Assembly: GCA_050330975.1 (NCBI GenBank)
Contig: JBHJHK010000280.1
Location: 1-39,717 of the forward strand
DNA length: 39,717 nt
Reading direction: 5' to 3'
Source of the DNA: JBHJHK01 sp050330975
GTDB lineage: Bacteria; Pseudomonadota; Gammaproteobacteria; Competibacterales; Competibacteraceae
In this document: one piece after another, positions 32,892 through 39,717 of the stretch
How the letters are laid out: the number at the start of each line of letters is the position of its first letter
Position numbering within the stretch: position 1 is the stretch's first letter
Made by a program: the position numbers and the translations under genes
Notes under the pieces: model-generated
Told to the model about the DNA's origin: nothing
The model's database searches: none
The model's input: only the letters and a program-made list of their open reading frames with translations

Positions 32892-33700
32892 GTGCCCCCG
32901 GCCAGCTGCCGGGTCAAATCCAACACCGCCGTCACGGCCTTCGCCCCTGAACCGGCGCTGGCCCCCGCCTGGACCAGCGCCGAGCCCACCACCACGGCAT
33001 CGGCCACCTCGGCCATGGTGGCCACCTGCTCAGCCGTTTTGATGCCAAAGCCCACCGCCAAGGGCAAGTCGGTGTGGGGGCGGATACGGGCCAGTTCTCG
33101 GGAGACTTGCTCGACTTCCGGGGACGCCGTGCCGGTGATGCCGGTGATGGAGACGTAGTACAAAAACCCGCTACTGTGGGCCAACACCGCCGGCAGGCGC
33201 CGCTCGTCGGTGGTGGGAGTGGCTAATCGTATAAATCGCAATCCCGCCGCCAGGGCTGGACCGCAGAGGAGTTCGTCTTCCTCGGGGGGCAAATCCACTA
33301 CGATCACCCCATCGACCCCAGCTTCCAAGGCATCGGCGATAAAGCGCTTGGGTCCATAGCGCCACAGGGGATTGAAATAGCCCATGAGCACCACGGGGGT
33401 CTCGGCGTCGGTGGTGCGAAACTCCCCCACCATATCCAGTACCTTGGCAACGGTGGTCCCGGCTTTCAAGGCCCGTTGGCAGGCGGCCTGGATGGTGGGC
33501 CCCTCGGCCATGGGATCGGTGAAGGGCAAGCCCAACTCGATGACGTCGGCCCCGGCCTTCGGCAACCCCGCCAGAATCTCTCTAGCGGTGGCCAGGTCTG
33601 GGTCGCCGGCCATGACGTAGGTGACAAGGCCAGCCCGACCCTCGTTTTTCAGGGCCTGGAAGCGCTGCTCCAGGCGACCCGGTGCAGCGGGGGCACTCAC
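32876..33700 (-). CDS. trpA: tryptophan synthase alpha subunit
   Basis: This 274-residue (beta/alpha)8 barrel cleaves indole-3-glycerol phosphate to indole, which is channelled to TrpB. The catalytic residues are Glu55 and Asp62 in DVIELGLPFTDPMAEGPTIQ; the phosphate-binding region near the end is GFGIKTAEQVA and ADAVVVGSALVQ. The start is a GTG at 33698-33700, which overlaps the trpB stop (GTGA), a classic coupling arrangement; the longer frame upstream lies inside trpB and is rejected. The gene ends in a small tandem repeat and converges on fabI with a 52-bp gap. Confidence 0.96.
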   Translation of the reverse strand: MSAPAAPGRLEQRFQALKNEGRAGLVTYVMAGDPDLATAREILAGLPKAGADVIELGLPFTDPMAEGPTIQAACQRALKAGTTVAKVLDMVGEFRTTDAETPVVLMGYFNPLWRYGPKRFIADALEAGVDGVIVVDLPPEEDELLCGPALAAGLRFIRLATPTTDERRLPAVLAHSSGFLYYVSITGITGTASPEVEQVSRELARIRPHTDLPLAVGFGIKTAEQVATMAEVADAVVVGSALVQAGASAGSGAKAVTAVLDLTRQLAGGTGRHF

Positions 33701-34914
33701 AGCTCGGCCCCCAGGGCGTCGGCGATGGTGAATACGTCTTTGTCGCCCCGGCCACACATGTTCATGACCAAAATCTTATCCTGTCCCAACTGGGGGGCGA
33801 GTTTTTCGACAAAGGCCAGGGCGTGGGCGGGTTCTAGGGCCGGCAAAATCCCCTCCAACCGACAGCACAGCTGGAAGGCCGCCAGGGCCTCGCGGTCGGT
33901 AATGGCGGTGTAGGTCACCCGACCACTGTCCTTGAGCCAGGCGTGCTCAGGCCCCACCCCAGGGTAGTCCAAGCCGGCGGACAGGGAATGGGGCTCGATA
34001 ATCTGGCCGTCGTCGTCCTGGAGCAGATAGGTCATGTTGCCGTGGAGCACCCCGGGGAGGCCACCGCTCAGGGACGCGGCGTGGCGGCCAGTCTCGACCC
34101 CATCGCCCCCGGCCTCCACCCCGTAGAGGGCCACCTCCCGATCGTCCAAAAAGGGATGGAACAACCCCATGGCGTTGGAGCCCCCGCCGATACAGGCCAC
34201 CAGGGCGTCGGGGAGGCGCCCCTCCCGCTCCATGATCTGGGCTTTGGTTTCTTTGCCGATGACCGATTGAAAATCCCGCACCAAGCTCGGGTAGGGGTGG
34301 GGGCCGGCGACGGTACCGATGAGGTAATAGGTGTCGCGGACGTTGGTCACCCAGTCCCGCAGCGCCTCGTTCATGGCGTCTTTGAGGGTCTGGGAGCCCG
34401 AGGTGACGGGGCGCACCTCGGCGCCAAGGAGCCGCATGCGAAACACATTGGGCTTTTGCCGCTCCATGTCCTTGGCCCCCATGTAGATCACACAAGAAAG
34501 GCCGAAGCGGGCGGCCACGGTGGCGGTGGCCACCCCGTGCTGGCCAGCGCCGGTCTCGGCGATGATGCGCCGTTTGCCCATGCGCTGGGCCAGGAGGATC
34601 TGCCCTAGGCAGTTGTTGATCTTGTGGGAACCGGTGTGGTTGAGCTCGTAGCGCTTGAAGTAGATCTTTGGCCCGTCAAAGTGCTCGGTCAGGCGCTCGG
34701 CGAAGTACATGGGGCTCGGCCGACCGGCGTAGTCGCGGAGCAAACACGCCAATTGGTCGCCAAAGGCCGGGTCGCGGCGGGCCGCTTGGTAGGCTTCGTC
34801 GAGCTCCAAGATCAAGGGCATCAGGGTCTCGGCGACAAAACGCCCGCCGTAGGCACCGAAGTGACCGCGGTGGTCGGGACCATGGCTAAAGGTGTTGAGG
34901 GCGGGTTGACTCAT
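33697..34914 (-). CDS. trpB: tryptophan synthase beta subunit
   Basis: This 405-residue PLP enzyme joins indole and serine to make tryptophan. PLP-binding Lys98 lies in LNHTGSHKINNCLGQ; the phosphate-binding glycine loop is CIGGGSNAMG; the active-site Glu is in IAETGAGQHGVATA. The start ATG at 34912-34914 follows GAGAA; an in-frame ATG 15 codons upstream (34959) overlaps the candidate -10 element and is less likely. It is the first gene of a trpBA operon with a candidate promoter just upstream. No trpF or trpI lies in the window. Confidence 0.96.
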   Translation of the reverse strand: MSQPALNTFSHGPDHRGHFGAYGGRFVAETLMPLILELDEAYQAARRDPAFGDQLACLLRDYAGRPSPMYFAERLTEHFDGPKIYFKRYELNHTGSHKINNCLGQILLAQRMGKRRIIAETGAGQHGVATATVAARFGLSCVIYMGAKDMERQKPNVFRMRLLGAEVRPVTSGSQTLKDAMNEALRDWVTNVRDTYYLIGTVAGPHPYPSLVRDFQSVIGKETKAQIMEREGRLPDALVACIGGGSNAMGLFHPFLDDREVALYGVEAGGDGVETGRHAASLSGGLPGVLHGNMTYLLQDDDGQIIEPHSLSAGLDYPGVGPEHAWLKDSGRVTYTAITDREALAAFQLCCRLEGILPALEPAHALAFVEKLAPQLGQDKILVMNMCGRGDKDVFTIADALGAEL

Positions 34915-34957
34915 GGGCGTTCTCGGTGGGTAGGGTCTTGTTTGGTCAAAGAATTCC

Positions 34958-34987
34958 ATTATGACGCCACAAGCCCTCAGGACTCAA
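34958..34987 (-). promoter_or_regulatory. candidate sigma70 promoter of trpBA
   Basis: On the minus strand TTGAGT (34982-34987) and CATAAT (34958-34963) are spaced by 18 bp, 44 bp before the trpB ATG. No leader peptide with Trp codons or attenuator hairpin is visible between it and trpB, so attenuation is unlikely. Confidence 0.5.
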
Positions 34988-35077
34988 CGGCAGCGCGGGT
35001 TTGGACTTGCCCTGGCAAAGGGACCCGGGCCTTCGGGGCACCACAGCAAAAGATGATGGTATAAAAACAACACCTTT

Positions 35078-35572
35078 TCATTGGGCCTCTTCGGACCACT
35101 GGAGCCAGTAGCGGTCGGCCTCGGCATTGCTCACCTGGCCGAATAAGGCCATGTAGCGGCGGGCCAGGGCCATAAACGGCGCCTTGTGTTGGGCTTGCCA
35201 GGTGGCCAGGGACCAAGGGTGGACCTTGGCGGGTGCGCCACAGCGGGTCCCCGGGCCAAAGACCGCTGCTTGAGCCTCCCCCTCGCCGTCGATGATCACC
35301 TCGATGGGTACCAAGCGGTATTCGAAGTCCTCGAAGAATACCACCCGCGCCTGCTCCTCATCGCTTAGACCCCGCACGACCCGGCCCTCGACCCGGGCTT
35401 CGGGGTGGTCGCCTGGGATCAGCAAGGGGTAACTCTCCTTGGGCAGGCGCACCCGCCGGTAGCCCCAGGCGGTCGCTGGCCTCTGCCACAGCGCCCTAGA
35501 GGGACGGCCGACCACCAGGTCAAACACGTCTTCATCCAATAAGGTCCCGTAGACAAACAAGGTAAGCGCCAT
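35078..35572 (-). CDS. gamma-glutamylcyclotransferase-like protein
   Basis: This 164-residue protein of the GGCT/AIG2 fold begins MALTLFVYGTLLDEDVFDLV, with the family motif VYGTL near residue 7. It continues with RVEGRVVRGLSDEEQARVVF followed by FEDFEYRLVPIEVI, where the Glu of the F-E-D-x-E-Y block corresponds to the usual catalytic acid. Members act on gamma-glutamyl peptides or amines, but many bacterial ones are uncharacterised. The ATG at 35570-35572 follows GGGAGAA; the longer frame upstream runs through the hairpin cluster and is not coding. It lies 163 bp upstream of trpB on the same strand, with no clear terminator between. Confidence 0.85.
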   Translation of the reverse strand: MALTLFVYGTLLDEDVFDLVVGRPSRALWQRPATAWGYRRVRLPKESYPLLIPGDHPEARVEGRVVRGLSDEEQARVVFFEDFEYRLVPIEVIIDGEGEAQAAVFGPGTRCGAPAKVHPWSLATWQAQHKAPFMALARRYMALFGQVSNAEADRYWLQWSEEAQ

Positions 35573-35598
35573 GGCAATTCTCCCTTCGATGGACGGTT

Positions 35599-35700
35599 CC
35601 CGGCGGCATTGTAGCTGCCGGGCTCCCTCGCTGCGAGGGCCGCAGAGGACAGCCGTCAAACCCCGGGAAACTCCCGGCAAACCACGTGGTTTTCCCGGGG
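35599..35700. repeat. cluster of inverted repeats, possible deletion scar
   Basis: Three palindromic structures lie within 102 bp. They are CCCGGC/GCCGGG (35599-35604 with 35617-35622), CCCTCG-CTG-CGAGGG (35625-35639), and a 40-bp structure at 35661-35700 with near-perfect arms CCCCGGGAAAC/GTTTTCCCGGGG. The last encloses a perfect 14-bp palindrome AAACCACGTGGTTT (35679-35692). The cluster directly abuts the symporter remnant. It may include terminators or a regulator site, or mark a rearrangement. Confidence 0.6.
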
Positions 35701-35704
35701 TCTG

Positions 35705-35911
35705 TTTGGCGGCACGCTGTTCTACTTGGCGGGGCTGCAGTTCTTGGCAATGACCCCTTGGTTTGGCATTCTCCCCATCGCCGCTGGGTTCTTTGGGGTA
35801 CCCGTGGGGCTTTTGGTCACCGTCGCCATCAGTCTGGCGCACCCACCCCCCGATGGGGCCACCCGGAATCTGGTGCGGCGACTGCGCTATGCCGAGCTCG
35901 AAGACGACTAG
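35705..35911 (+). pseudogene. 3' remnant of a sodium:solute symporter gene
   Basis: The frame reads FGGTLFYLAGLQFLAMTPWF, then GILPIAAGFFGVPVGLLVTV, then AISLAHPPPDGATRNLVRRL, ending RYAELEDD before a TAG. This matches the last transmembrane helix and cytoplasmic tail of ActP/VC_2705-type sodium:solute symporters (pattern W-F-G-I-x-P-I-A-A-G-x-F-G-V-P-V-G, then a short basic tail). Upstream of about 35700 the same frame is open but has no symporter-like sequence, and it runs into the inverted repeats. About 90% of the gene is missing and there is no start, so it is a remnant. The full-length ancestor is about 580 residues. Confidence 0.7.
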
Positions 35912-35929
35912 ACAACCCCTCCATTGACC

Positions 35930-35950
35930 GCCGACCCCAGTGGGGTCGGC
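35930..35950. terminator. perfect hairpin between convergent units
   Basis: GCCGACCCC-AGT-GGGGTCGGC is a perfect 9-bp stem with a 3-nt loop between the symporter remnant (plus) and the papain/FGE gene (minus). No T run follows on either strand, so it may be a bidirectional terminator remnant. Confidence 0.4.
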
Positions 35951-36015
35951 GAGCTCTCTGTGGGATTCCCCCAAGTCGCCATGGACCGTCCATCCCCATC
36001 GGGCGATGAGCCCAG

Positions 36016-38979
36016 TTACAGGACCTTGACCACGCGAAAGCCCAGGAGATTGCTGCGACCACCGGCCCGCCCGCTACCGCGATTGGCCACCCGGGATTGA
36101 CGGGGCTCTGCACTCCAACCCCCTCCTCGAATGGCGATCGCCGTATCGCCCGCAGCCGTCGTCAAGCACACCTCCTCGGTGCCGTCGTAGCGGGGGGTGT
36201 AGGCCGAACAGGTCCATTCGACGACATTGCCCAAGGTATCGTAGAGCTCAAAGCCATTGGCCTGGTAAGTGCCCACCGGGGCTGTACCAATGCCCACCCC
36301 ATCGCGGCAGTTGTGTCCGTTGACAGAGCCAATGTCCAAGTCTGCCACGTTGCCGTAGCGACAGGCCAAGTGGGGGTTATCCCCCCAATGGCGACTGGAG
36401 AGTGTCCCCGCCCGGGCCGCGTATTCCCACTCGGCCTCCGTGGGCAAGCGGTATTGGGTTCCGGTTTGAGCGCTCAACCAATCGGTGTAGGCCTTGGCGT
36501 CGGCCCAACTCACGTAGATCACTGGTCGATCTTCCCGACCCCAAGTGGCGTCGTCGGGCAACCCGCGACCGGTGGCCAGGGCAAAGCGGTCGTACTCGGC
36601 GAAGGTCACCTCGTGGCGACTCATGGCAAAGGGAGACAGGGTCACAGACCGCTGGTGCTCGTCGTCTTCCCGGTCGGCTTCTCCTGGGGGGGAACCGATC
36701 ACCACACTGCCACCGGGCAATGCCACCATAATGGGACCCTGGCCACCCCCTTGTAGGGCATCGCGGAAGGTATTGGTGGGTACAGGAGCCGCCGAGTCGT
36801 CGATGGCTACCTCAAAGAACCCAAGGGTGGCACCAAACACCCCGTTGCCGCTGGTGTCGATCACCCCCCCTCCCAGCAACAACACGGTGTAGCTACCGTT
36901 GTCGGCGGCGCTCCAAGCCCCGTTGGGGGCGGCTACGCGATAGGTGGCGTCGACCCCACCCGCCACCGCCGTCACGTCCGCCAGGGTGACGTTCAGACCA
37001 CTGACGATGACATCGCCATCGTCCAGGGATTGGGGCTCAATGGCCCGGTTGTCCCGATAGGCCACGACGATCTCTAGGGCACTGCCCCCGGGGGTCTCCA
37101 GGGGGGCTACGGGTAAAAGGCTCGCCGTGGGTCTGCGGTTGTCGGCGGGTAGGCTGGGGTCGTCAACCTGGCTTGGGGGAATAAAGGTGTCGTTGACAAA
37201 GGGTATAAACTCCTGCACCTGGCTGACGTTGTCTCCCTCGTCGAGTTCGCGTATCTCGTCTTGGGGATCAACCCGCAGCTTCAGGGTGTAATCTCCCGTT
37301 GCCAGGGTATTGGGCAGGGAAAACTGTAGGGGGATGGCTTGGCGATTGAACACGGCATTGGCTTCTAACCCCGTGATGGCCTGGCTGACCACCACTTGGG
37401 GCAATTGGTCTGGATTGTCCAGAGCGGTCAAGGTCACGTTCATCCGCGTGGGAGACGAAGCACTGAGCCCTTCGTTGGCCACGGCAAACCGCACTTCGAT
37501 GGTCTGCCCCGGCGTTACAAAGGCGCCCCCCCCGCGAAGACTCACCTGCTCCAGATTCACCACGAGGTTGGGCAGTGGCCCCTGGCCAAAGCGTTGGGTG
37601 AATTCTATGGCGTCGTCGCTGTCGTTGTGGATGACATAGGCCTCGCCGACCAGGGCCTCGAAGGCCTGGTAGGGAAACCAAAAAAAGCCGTCTTCCCCCC
37701 AGTCTTGTCCCCAGGAATTCATGACCCTGAAGGCGCCTCGCTCATCGTCGTAACCCACGACCACCGCGGCGTGATCGCCGAGGTAGGATTCCCGTTGGGT
37801 GTCGGGGGCATAGGTGGCCCCCAAAAGACCCTCAAAACCAAAGAAGTCCTCGAAGGATTGATACAACTGCATACCGATGAGCACGGGGTCTCCCCGGGCC
37901 AATAGACCTTTGATGTCGGAAAGCTGCAGTCGCCGGTTTTCGGCCACGGGCACCCGCCCCCAACCGAGGATTTTCTCTTGGGCCGCCACACTGGCTACCT
38001 CGGGGGAAGGTTCCATCGTACAGCCTTCGGGGTCGGTGGGATCATAGGGCATCTGGGAAAGGGTCACGGCGCCGACGTTTTTGAGTAGGTCGAGGATTTC
38101 CCTGGCGAGCACCCCTTCACCACAGCGCCCTCCGGTCTGGGACTTGTGGAGATTGAAATTAAAGGCCGGGCTAAACACCCGATCTTCGATCAACTGTCCC
38201 TGTTCATCCAGGAGGTCCCAGCCCCGTTCGATTTTCTCGTAGTAGGTCTTTATGGCGTAGGTGGCGCCCCAGGCCACGCAGCTGAACTGTCTACCTTGGG
38301 CTCCCGGCGGCGGGAAACTGCTACTCAAATCCACCCGAACCGGCCTAGAGCTCCCCAAGACGGCGTCGCTTTCGACAAACAGAGTCGTCACCGGCAAAGA
38401 CTCTTCGGAGAGTTCCAGGTAGTCCGATTCTGCGGTCAACGTCAACCCAAGACCCTGGGGTAGCAAAAAGCGCAGGCGATACTCTTCGGATGTCAGAAAA
38501 GACCACGCCAGGCTCTGTCGAGGCTCTCCGGCTTCAAAGCGGGCCTTCCAAAACGCCAGGCCCTCGGAGTCGGGGTTGCGCTTTAGCATGCCGACGTACA
38601 GAGCTACGGTGTCGAGTTCGTTGGGATCGTCGATGCCGGGAAAGCGCTGCTCCACCTGGGCGAGGAACTCGGGGGCAAACAGGTAGGCCACGACCATATC
38701 GGCTTCGTCGAGCTCGCCGTTGGCGATGGCGTTGACCCAAAAATTCAATCCTTCGGGGTCGGCTTCTCGTTCGAGGAAATCTCGATAGAGCTGTTCGACA
38801 AACAGTTCGATGTCGCTGAATATGCTGTTGTCTTTGACATCGGGGTCGGTGCCCTTGACTATTTCTAGCTCGTCGGGGATGCCGTCGTCGTCGCGATCTT
38901 GGCCATGGGCAACCCCCACAACTAGGGCGCAACCCATCAACAGTATCCCTCGCCACAACTCACTGGGTTTCCGTGGCAT
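36016..38979 (-). CDS. secreted papain-like peptidase with DUF4214, CARDB and FGE-sulfatase-like domains
   Basis: This 987-residue protein has a signal peptide (about 1-26) and a calcium-loop segment DRDDDGIPDELE. Two DUF4214 repeats follow (about 64-105 and 127-167; YRDFLEREADPEGLNFW and LYVGMLKRNPDSEGLAFW). A C1A peptidase spans about 217-455 with Gln231, Cys234 (RQFSCVAWGATYA), His403 (GDHAAVVVGYDD) and Asn421 (NSWGQDWGEDG). A CARDB-like domain (about 468-590) and an Ig-like domain (about 615-725) come next. A C-terminal FGE-sulfatase/SUMF1-type domain (about 748-987) carries MSRHEVTFAEYDRF, YRLPTEAEWEYAARAG and GFRVV, but its last segment lacks the two catalytic cysteines of true formylglycine-generating enzymes. 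It probably acts outside the cell, with the C-terminal domain as binder. I chose the ATG at 38977-38979, which fits the signal peptide and has AAGGA upstream. Substrate and partner are unknown. Confidence 0.88.
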   Translation of the reverse strand: MPRKPSELWRGILLMGCALVVGVAHGQDRDDDGIPDELEIVKGTDPDVKDNSIFSDIELFVEQLYRDFLEREADPEGLNFWVNAIANGELDEADMVVAYLFAPEFLAQVEQRFPGIDDPNELDTVALYVGMLKRNPDSEGLAFWKARFEAGEPRQSLAWSFLTSEEYRLRFLLPQGLGLTLTAESDYLELSEESLPVTTLFVESDAVLGSSRPVRVDLSSSFPPPGAQGRQFSCVAWGATYAIKTYYEKIERGWDLLDEQGQLIEDRVFSPAFNFNLHKSQTGGRCGEGVLAREILDLLKNVGAVTLSQMPYDPTDPEGCTMEPSPEVASVAAQEKILGWGRVPVAENRRLQLSDIKGLLARGDPVLIGMQLYQSFEDFFGFEGLLGATYAPDTQRESYLGDHAAVVVGYDDERGAFRVMNSWGQDWGEDGFFWFPYQAFEALVGEAYVIHNDSDDAIEFTQRFGQGPLPNLVVNLEQVSLRGGGAFVTPGQTIEVRFAVANEGLSASSPTRMNVTLTALDNPDQLPQVVVSQAITGLEANAVFNRQAIPLQFSLPNTLATGDYTLKLRVDPQDEIRELDEGDNVSQVQEFIPFVNDTFIPPSQVDDPSLPADNRRPTASLLPVAPLETPGGSALEIVVAYRDNRAIEPQSLDDGDVIVSGLNVTLADVTAVAGGVDATYRVAAPNGAWSAADNGSYTVLLLGGGVIDTSGNGVFGATLGFFEVAIDDSAAPVPTNTFRDALQGGGQGPIMVALPGGSVVIGSPPGEADREDDEHQRSVTLSPFAMSRHEVTFAEYDRFALATGRGLPDDATWGREDRPVIYVSWADAKAYTDWLSAQTGTQYRLPTEAEWEYAARAGTLSSRHWGDNPHLACRYGNVADLDIGSVNGHNCRDGVGIGTAPVGTYQANGFELYDTLGNVVEWTCSAYTPRYDGTEEVCLTTAAGDTAIAIRGGGWSAEPRQSRVANRGSGRAGGRSNLLGFRVVKVL

Positions 38980-39154
38980 TGCTTCCGATTCCTTGAATCC
39001 AGATAAAGGGGAATGCCGCGTCCTCGAGCTTCGACAACGCCCGAAGACACAGAACATGACACCATCATGAAGGACGGCTGACCATGGCCCCTGTCCCGGC
39101 CTCTGACAATGGACCAAAGTCCCAGGGCCCCGCACTCATTAAGTCTCAGAATAG

Positions 39155-39460
39155 GCAGTCTATCTCGGGGACTGTGCCCCGTCCACGCCGATCCTTGAGT
39201 CGCCATCGAGCAGTTCCAGACGGTTTTGGCCCCAGAACCCAACTCTGCTCTATCACCTTCAAAGGCTTCTTCGCGGGGATTTGGACGTCGAGTCCGGGGC
39301 CCCCTGGGACGCCCACAAACCCATAGACCTCGCCGACGCCTCGACCGGTTCCCTGGAGTTTCGCCCTCAGTTTAGCGACAATCTCGACGGCCTAGAGCAC
39401 ATCAACCCCCGGTGTAACACCTGGCTGGCGACGAGCAAACCGCCCCCCGGGTACCGGTGA
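39155..39460 (+). pseudogene. possible 3' gene remnant, family unknown
   Basis: A plus-strand frame is open from 39155 to a TGA at 39458-39460. It has no ATG and no good alternative start except a TTG near 39281. The last 55 codons look protein-like (GAPWDAHKPIDLADASTGSL, then EFRPQFSDNLDGLEHINPRC), while the first part is less so. It may be the end of a decayed gene. I recognise no family. The 175 bp between it and the papain/FGE gene (38980-39154) show nothing else. Confidence 0.3.
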
Positions 39461-39522
39461 TCCTCGGATCGTTGGACCGGCAAAGCCTCCCCTGGGAGGC
39501 CCATGGATAAGGAGCACAAACG

Positions 39523-39717
39523 ATGAACTTTTTGCGCAGAATCCCCTTTTGGGCTTGGCTTGTGATGATCGTGGGCCTGTGTTACGCCGTCTGGAACCCC
39601 GTGGGTTTCTCCATCTATCACCTGTGGCTGACCGACGCCGGCTTGTTCGTCAAGCTCGTGCCCACCTTTGTCGTCGTGGTGCTGATTAGCATGCTGTTAA
39701 TTGCCACCTTTAACGCC
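39523..39717 (+). CDS. small membrane protein, DUF6524-like, cut by the window edge
   Basis: An ATG with AAGGAG ideally placed upstream opens a frame running 65 codons off the right edge: MNFLRRIPFWAWLVMIVGLC, then YAVWNPVGFSIYHLWLTDAG, then a second hydrophobic helix LFVKLVPTFVVVVLISMLLI. Two or more membrane helices and the NPVGFSIYHLW segment resemble DUF6524 proteins (small four-helix membrane proteins of unknown function). The assignment is tentative because the C-terminus is missing. Confidence 0.6.
   Translation, partial: MNFLRRIPFWAWLVMIVGLCYAVWNPVGFSIYHLWLTDAGLFVKLVPTFVVVVLISMLLIATFNA

Noticed and set aside
36016..36130. C-terminus of the papain/FGE protein as a diversity-generating retroelement variable region
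   Set aside because: The fold is right for such targets, but no reverse transcriptase or near-identical template repeat is visible in the window, and the codons do not show the adenine-site pattern expected of a variable region.

Overview
The window is about 39.7 kb of GC-rich DNA with GC-rich third codon positions. It looks chromosomal and most likely comes from a gammaproteobacterium of uncertain family. The reasons are a Shewanella/Azoarcus-style formate dehydrogenase cluster with TorD-like, DUF3305 and DUF3306 accessory genes, a pta-ackA-fabI operon, a trpBA pair, a YccA-type Bax inhibitor-1 protein, ETF:ubiquinone oxidoreductase and an aerobic fumC. There are no rRNA or tRNA genes, no CRISPR array, and no intact mobile element or phage.

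Positions 1-9084 (minus strand) hold a membrane formate dehydrogenase locus. In transcription order it reads DUF3305, DUF3306, a multi-[4Fe-4S] protein, a TorD-like chaperone, a small Tat-signal protein, the Cys-type molybdopterin catalytic subunit, the electron-transfer subunit, a small lipoprotein and the cytochrome b subunit, ending at a strong intrinsic terminator (103-144). Divergent from it (9281-10790) are two genes of families usually found next to formate dehydrogenases (DUF6505 and DUF6352), then a secreted ankyrin-repeat protein. Together these suggest formate oxidation in the periplasm feeding electrons to the quinone pool, plus assembly factors.

Positions 11620-13941 hold a 304-bp intergenic region with a leftward intrinsic terminator, a structured-RNA or mini-ORF candidate and repeat motifs. 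It is followed by a NarL-type response regulator and its NarX/UhpB-type histidine kinase. Positions 14080-21338 (plus strand) hold a Gfo/Idh/MocA oxidoreductase, an amber-interrupted SnoaL-like remnant, a secreted phytase/esterase-like protein, a secreted SH3 protein and an orphan two-partner-secretion exoprotein.

Positions 21421-34914 are mostly core metabolism: an MFS exporter, fumC, an S9 peptidase, a DUF1461 membrane protein, ETF-QO, a Bax inhibitor-1 protein, the pta-ackA-fabI operon (acetyl-phosphate and fatty-acid metabolism) and, convergent to it, trpBA.

Positions 35078-39717 hold a gamma-glutamylcyclotransferase-like gene, a hairpin-rich scar next to the 3' remnant of a sodium:solute symporter, and a 987-residue secreted protein joining DUF4214 repeats, a papain-type peptidase, a CARDB domain and an FGE-sulfatase-like domain. 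The right edge has a possible gene remnant and the start of a small membrane protein. The most unusual items are that papain/FGE fusion, the leftward RNA or mini-gene at 11634-11767, and two independent short tandem duplications that copy the 3' end and stop codon of fdh3B and trpA.
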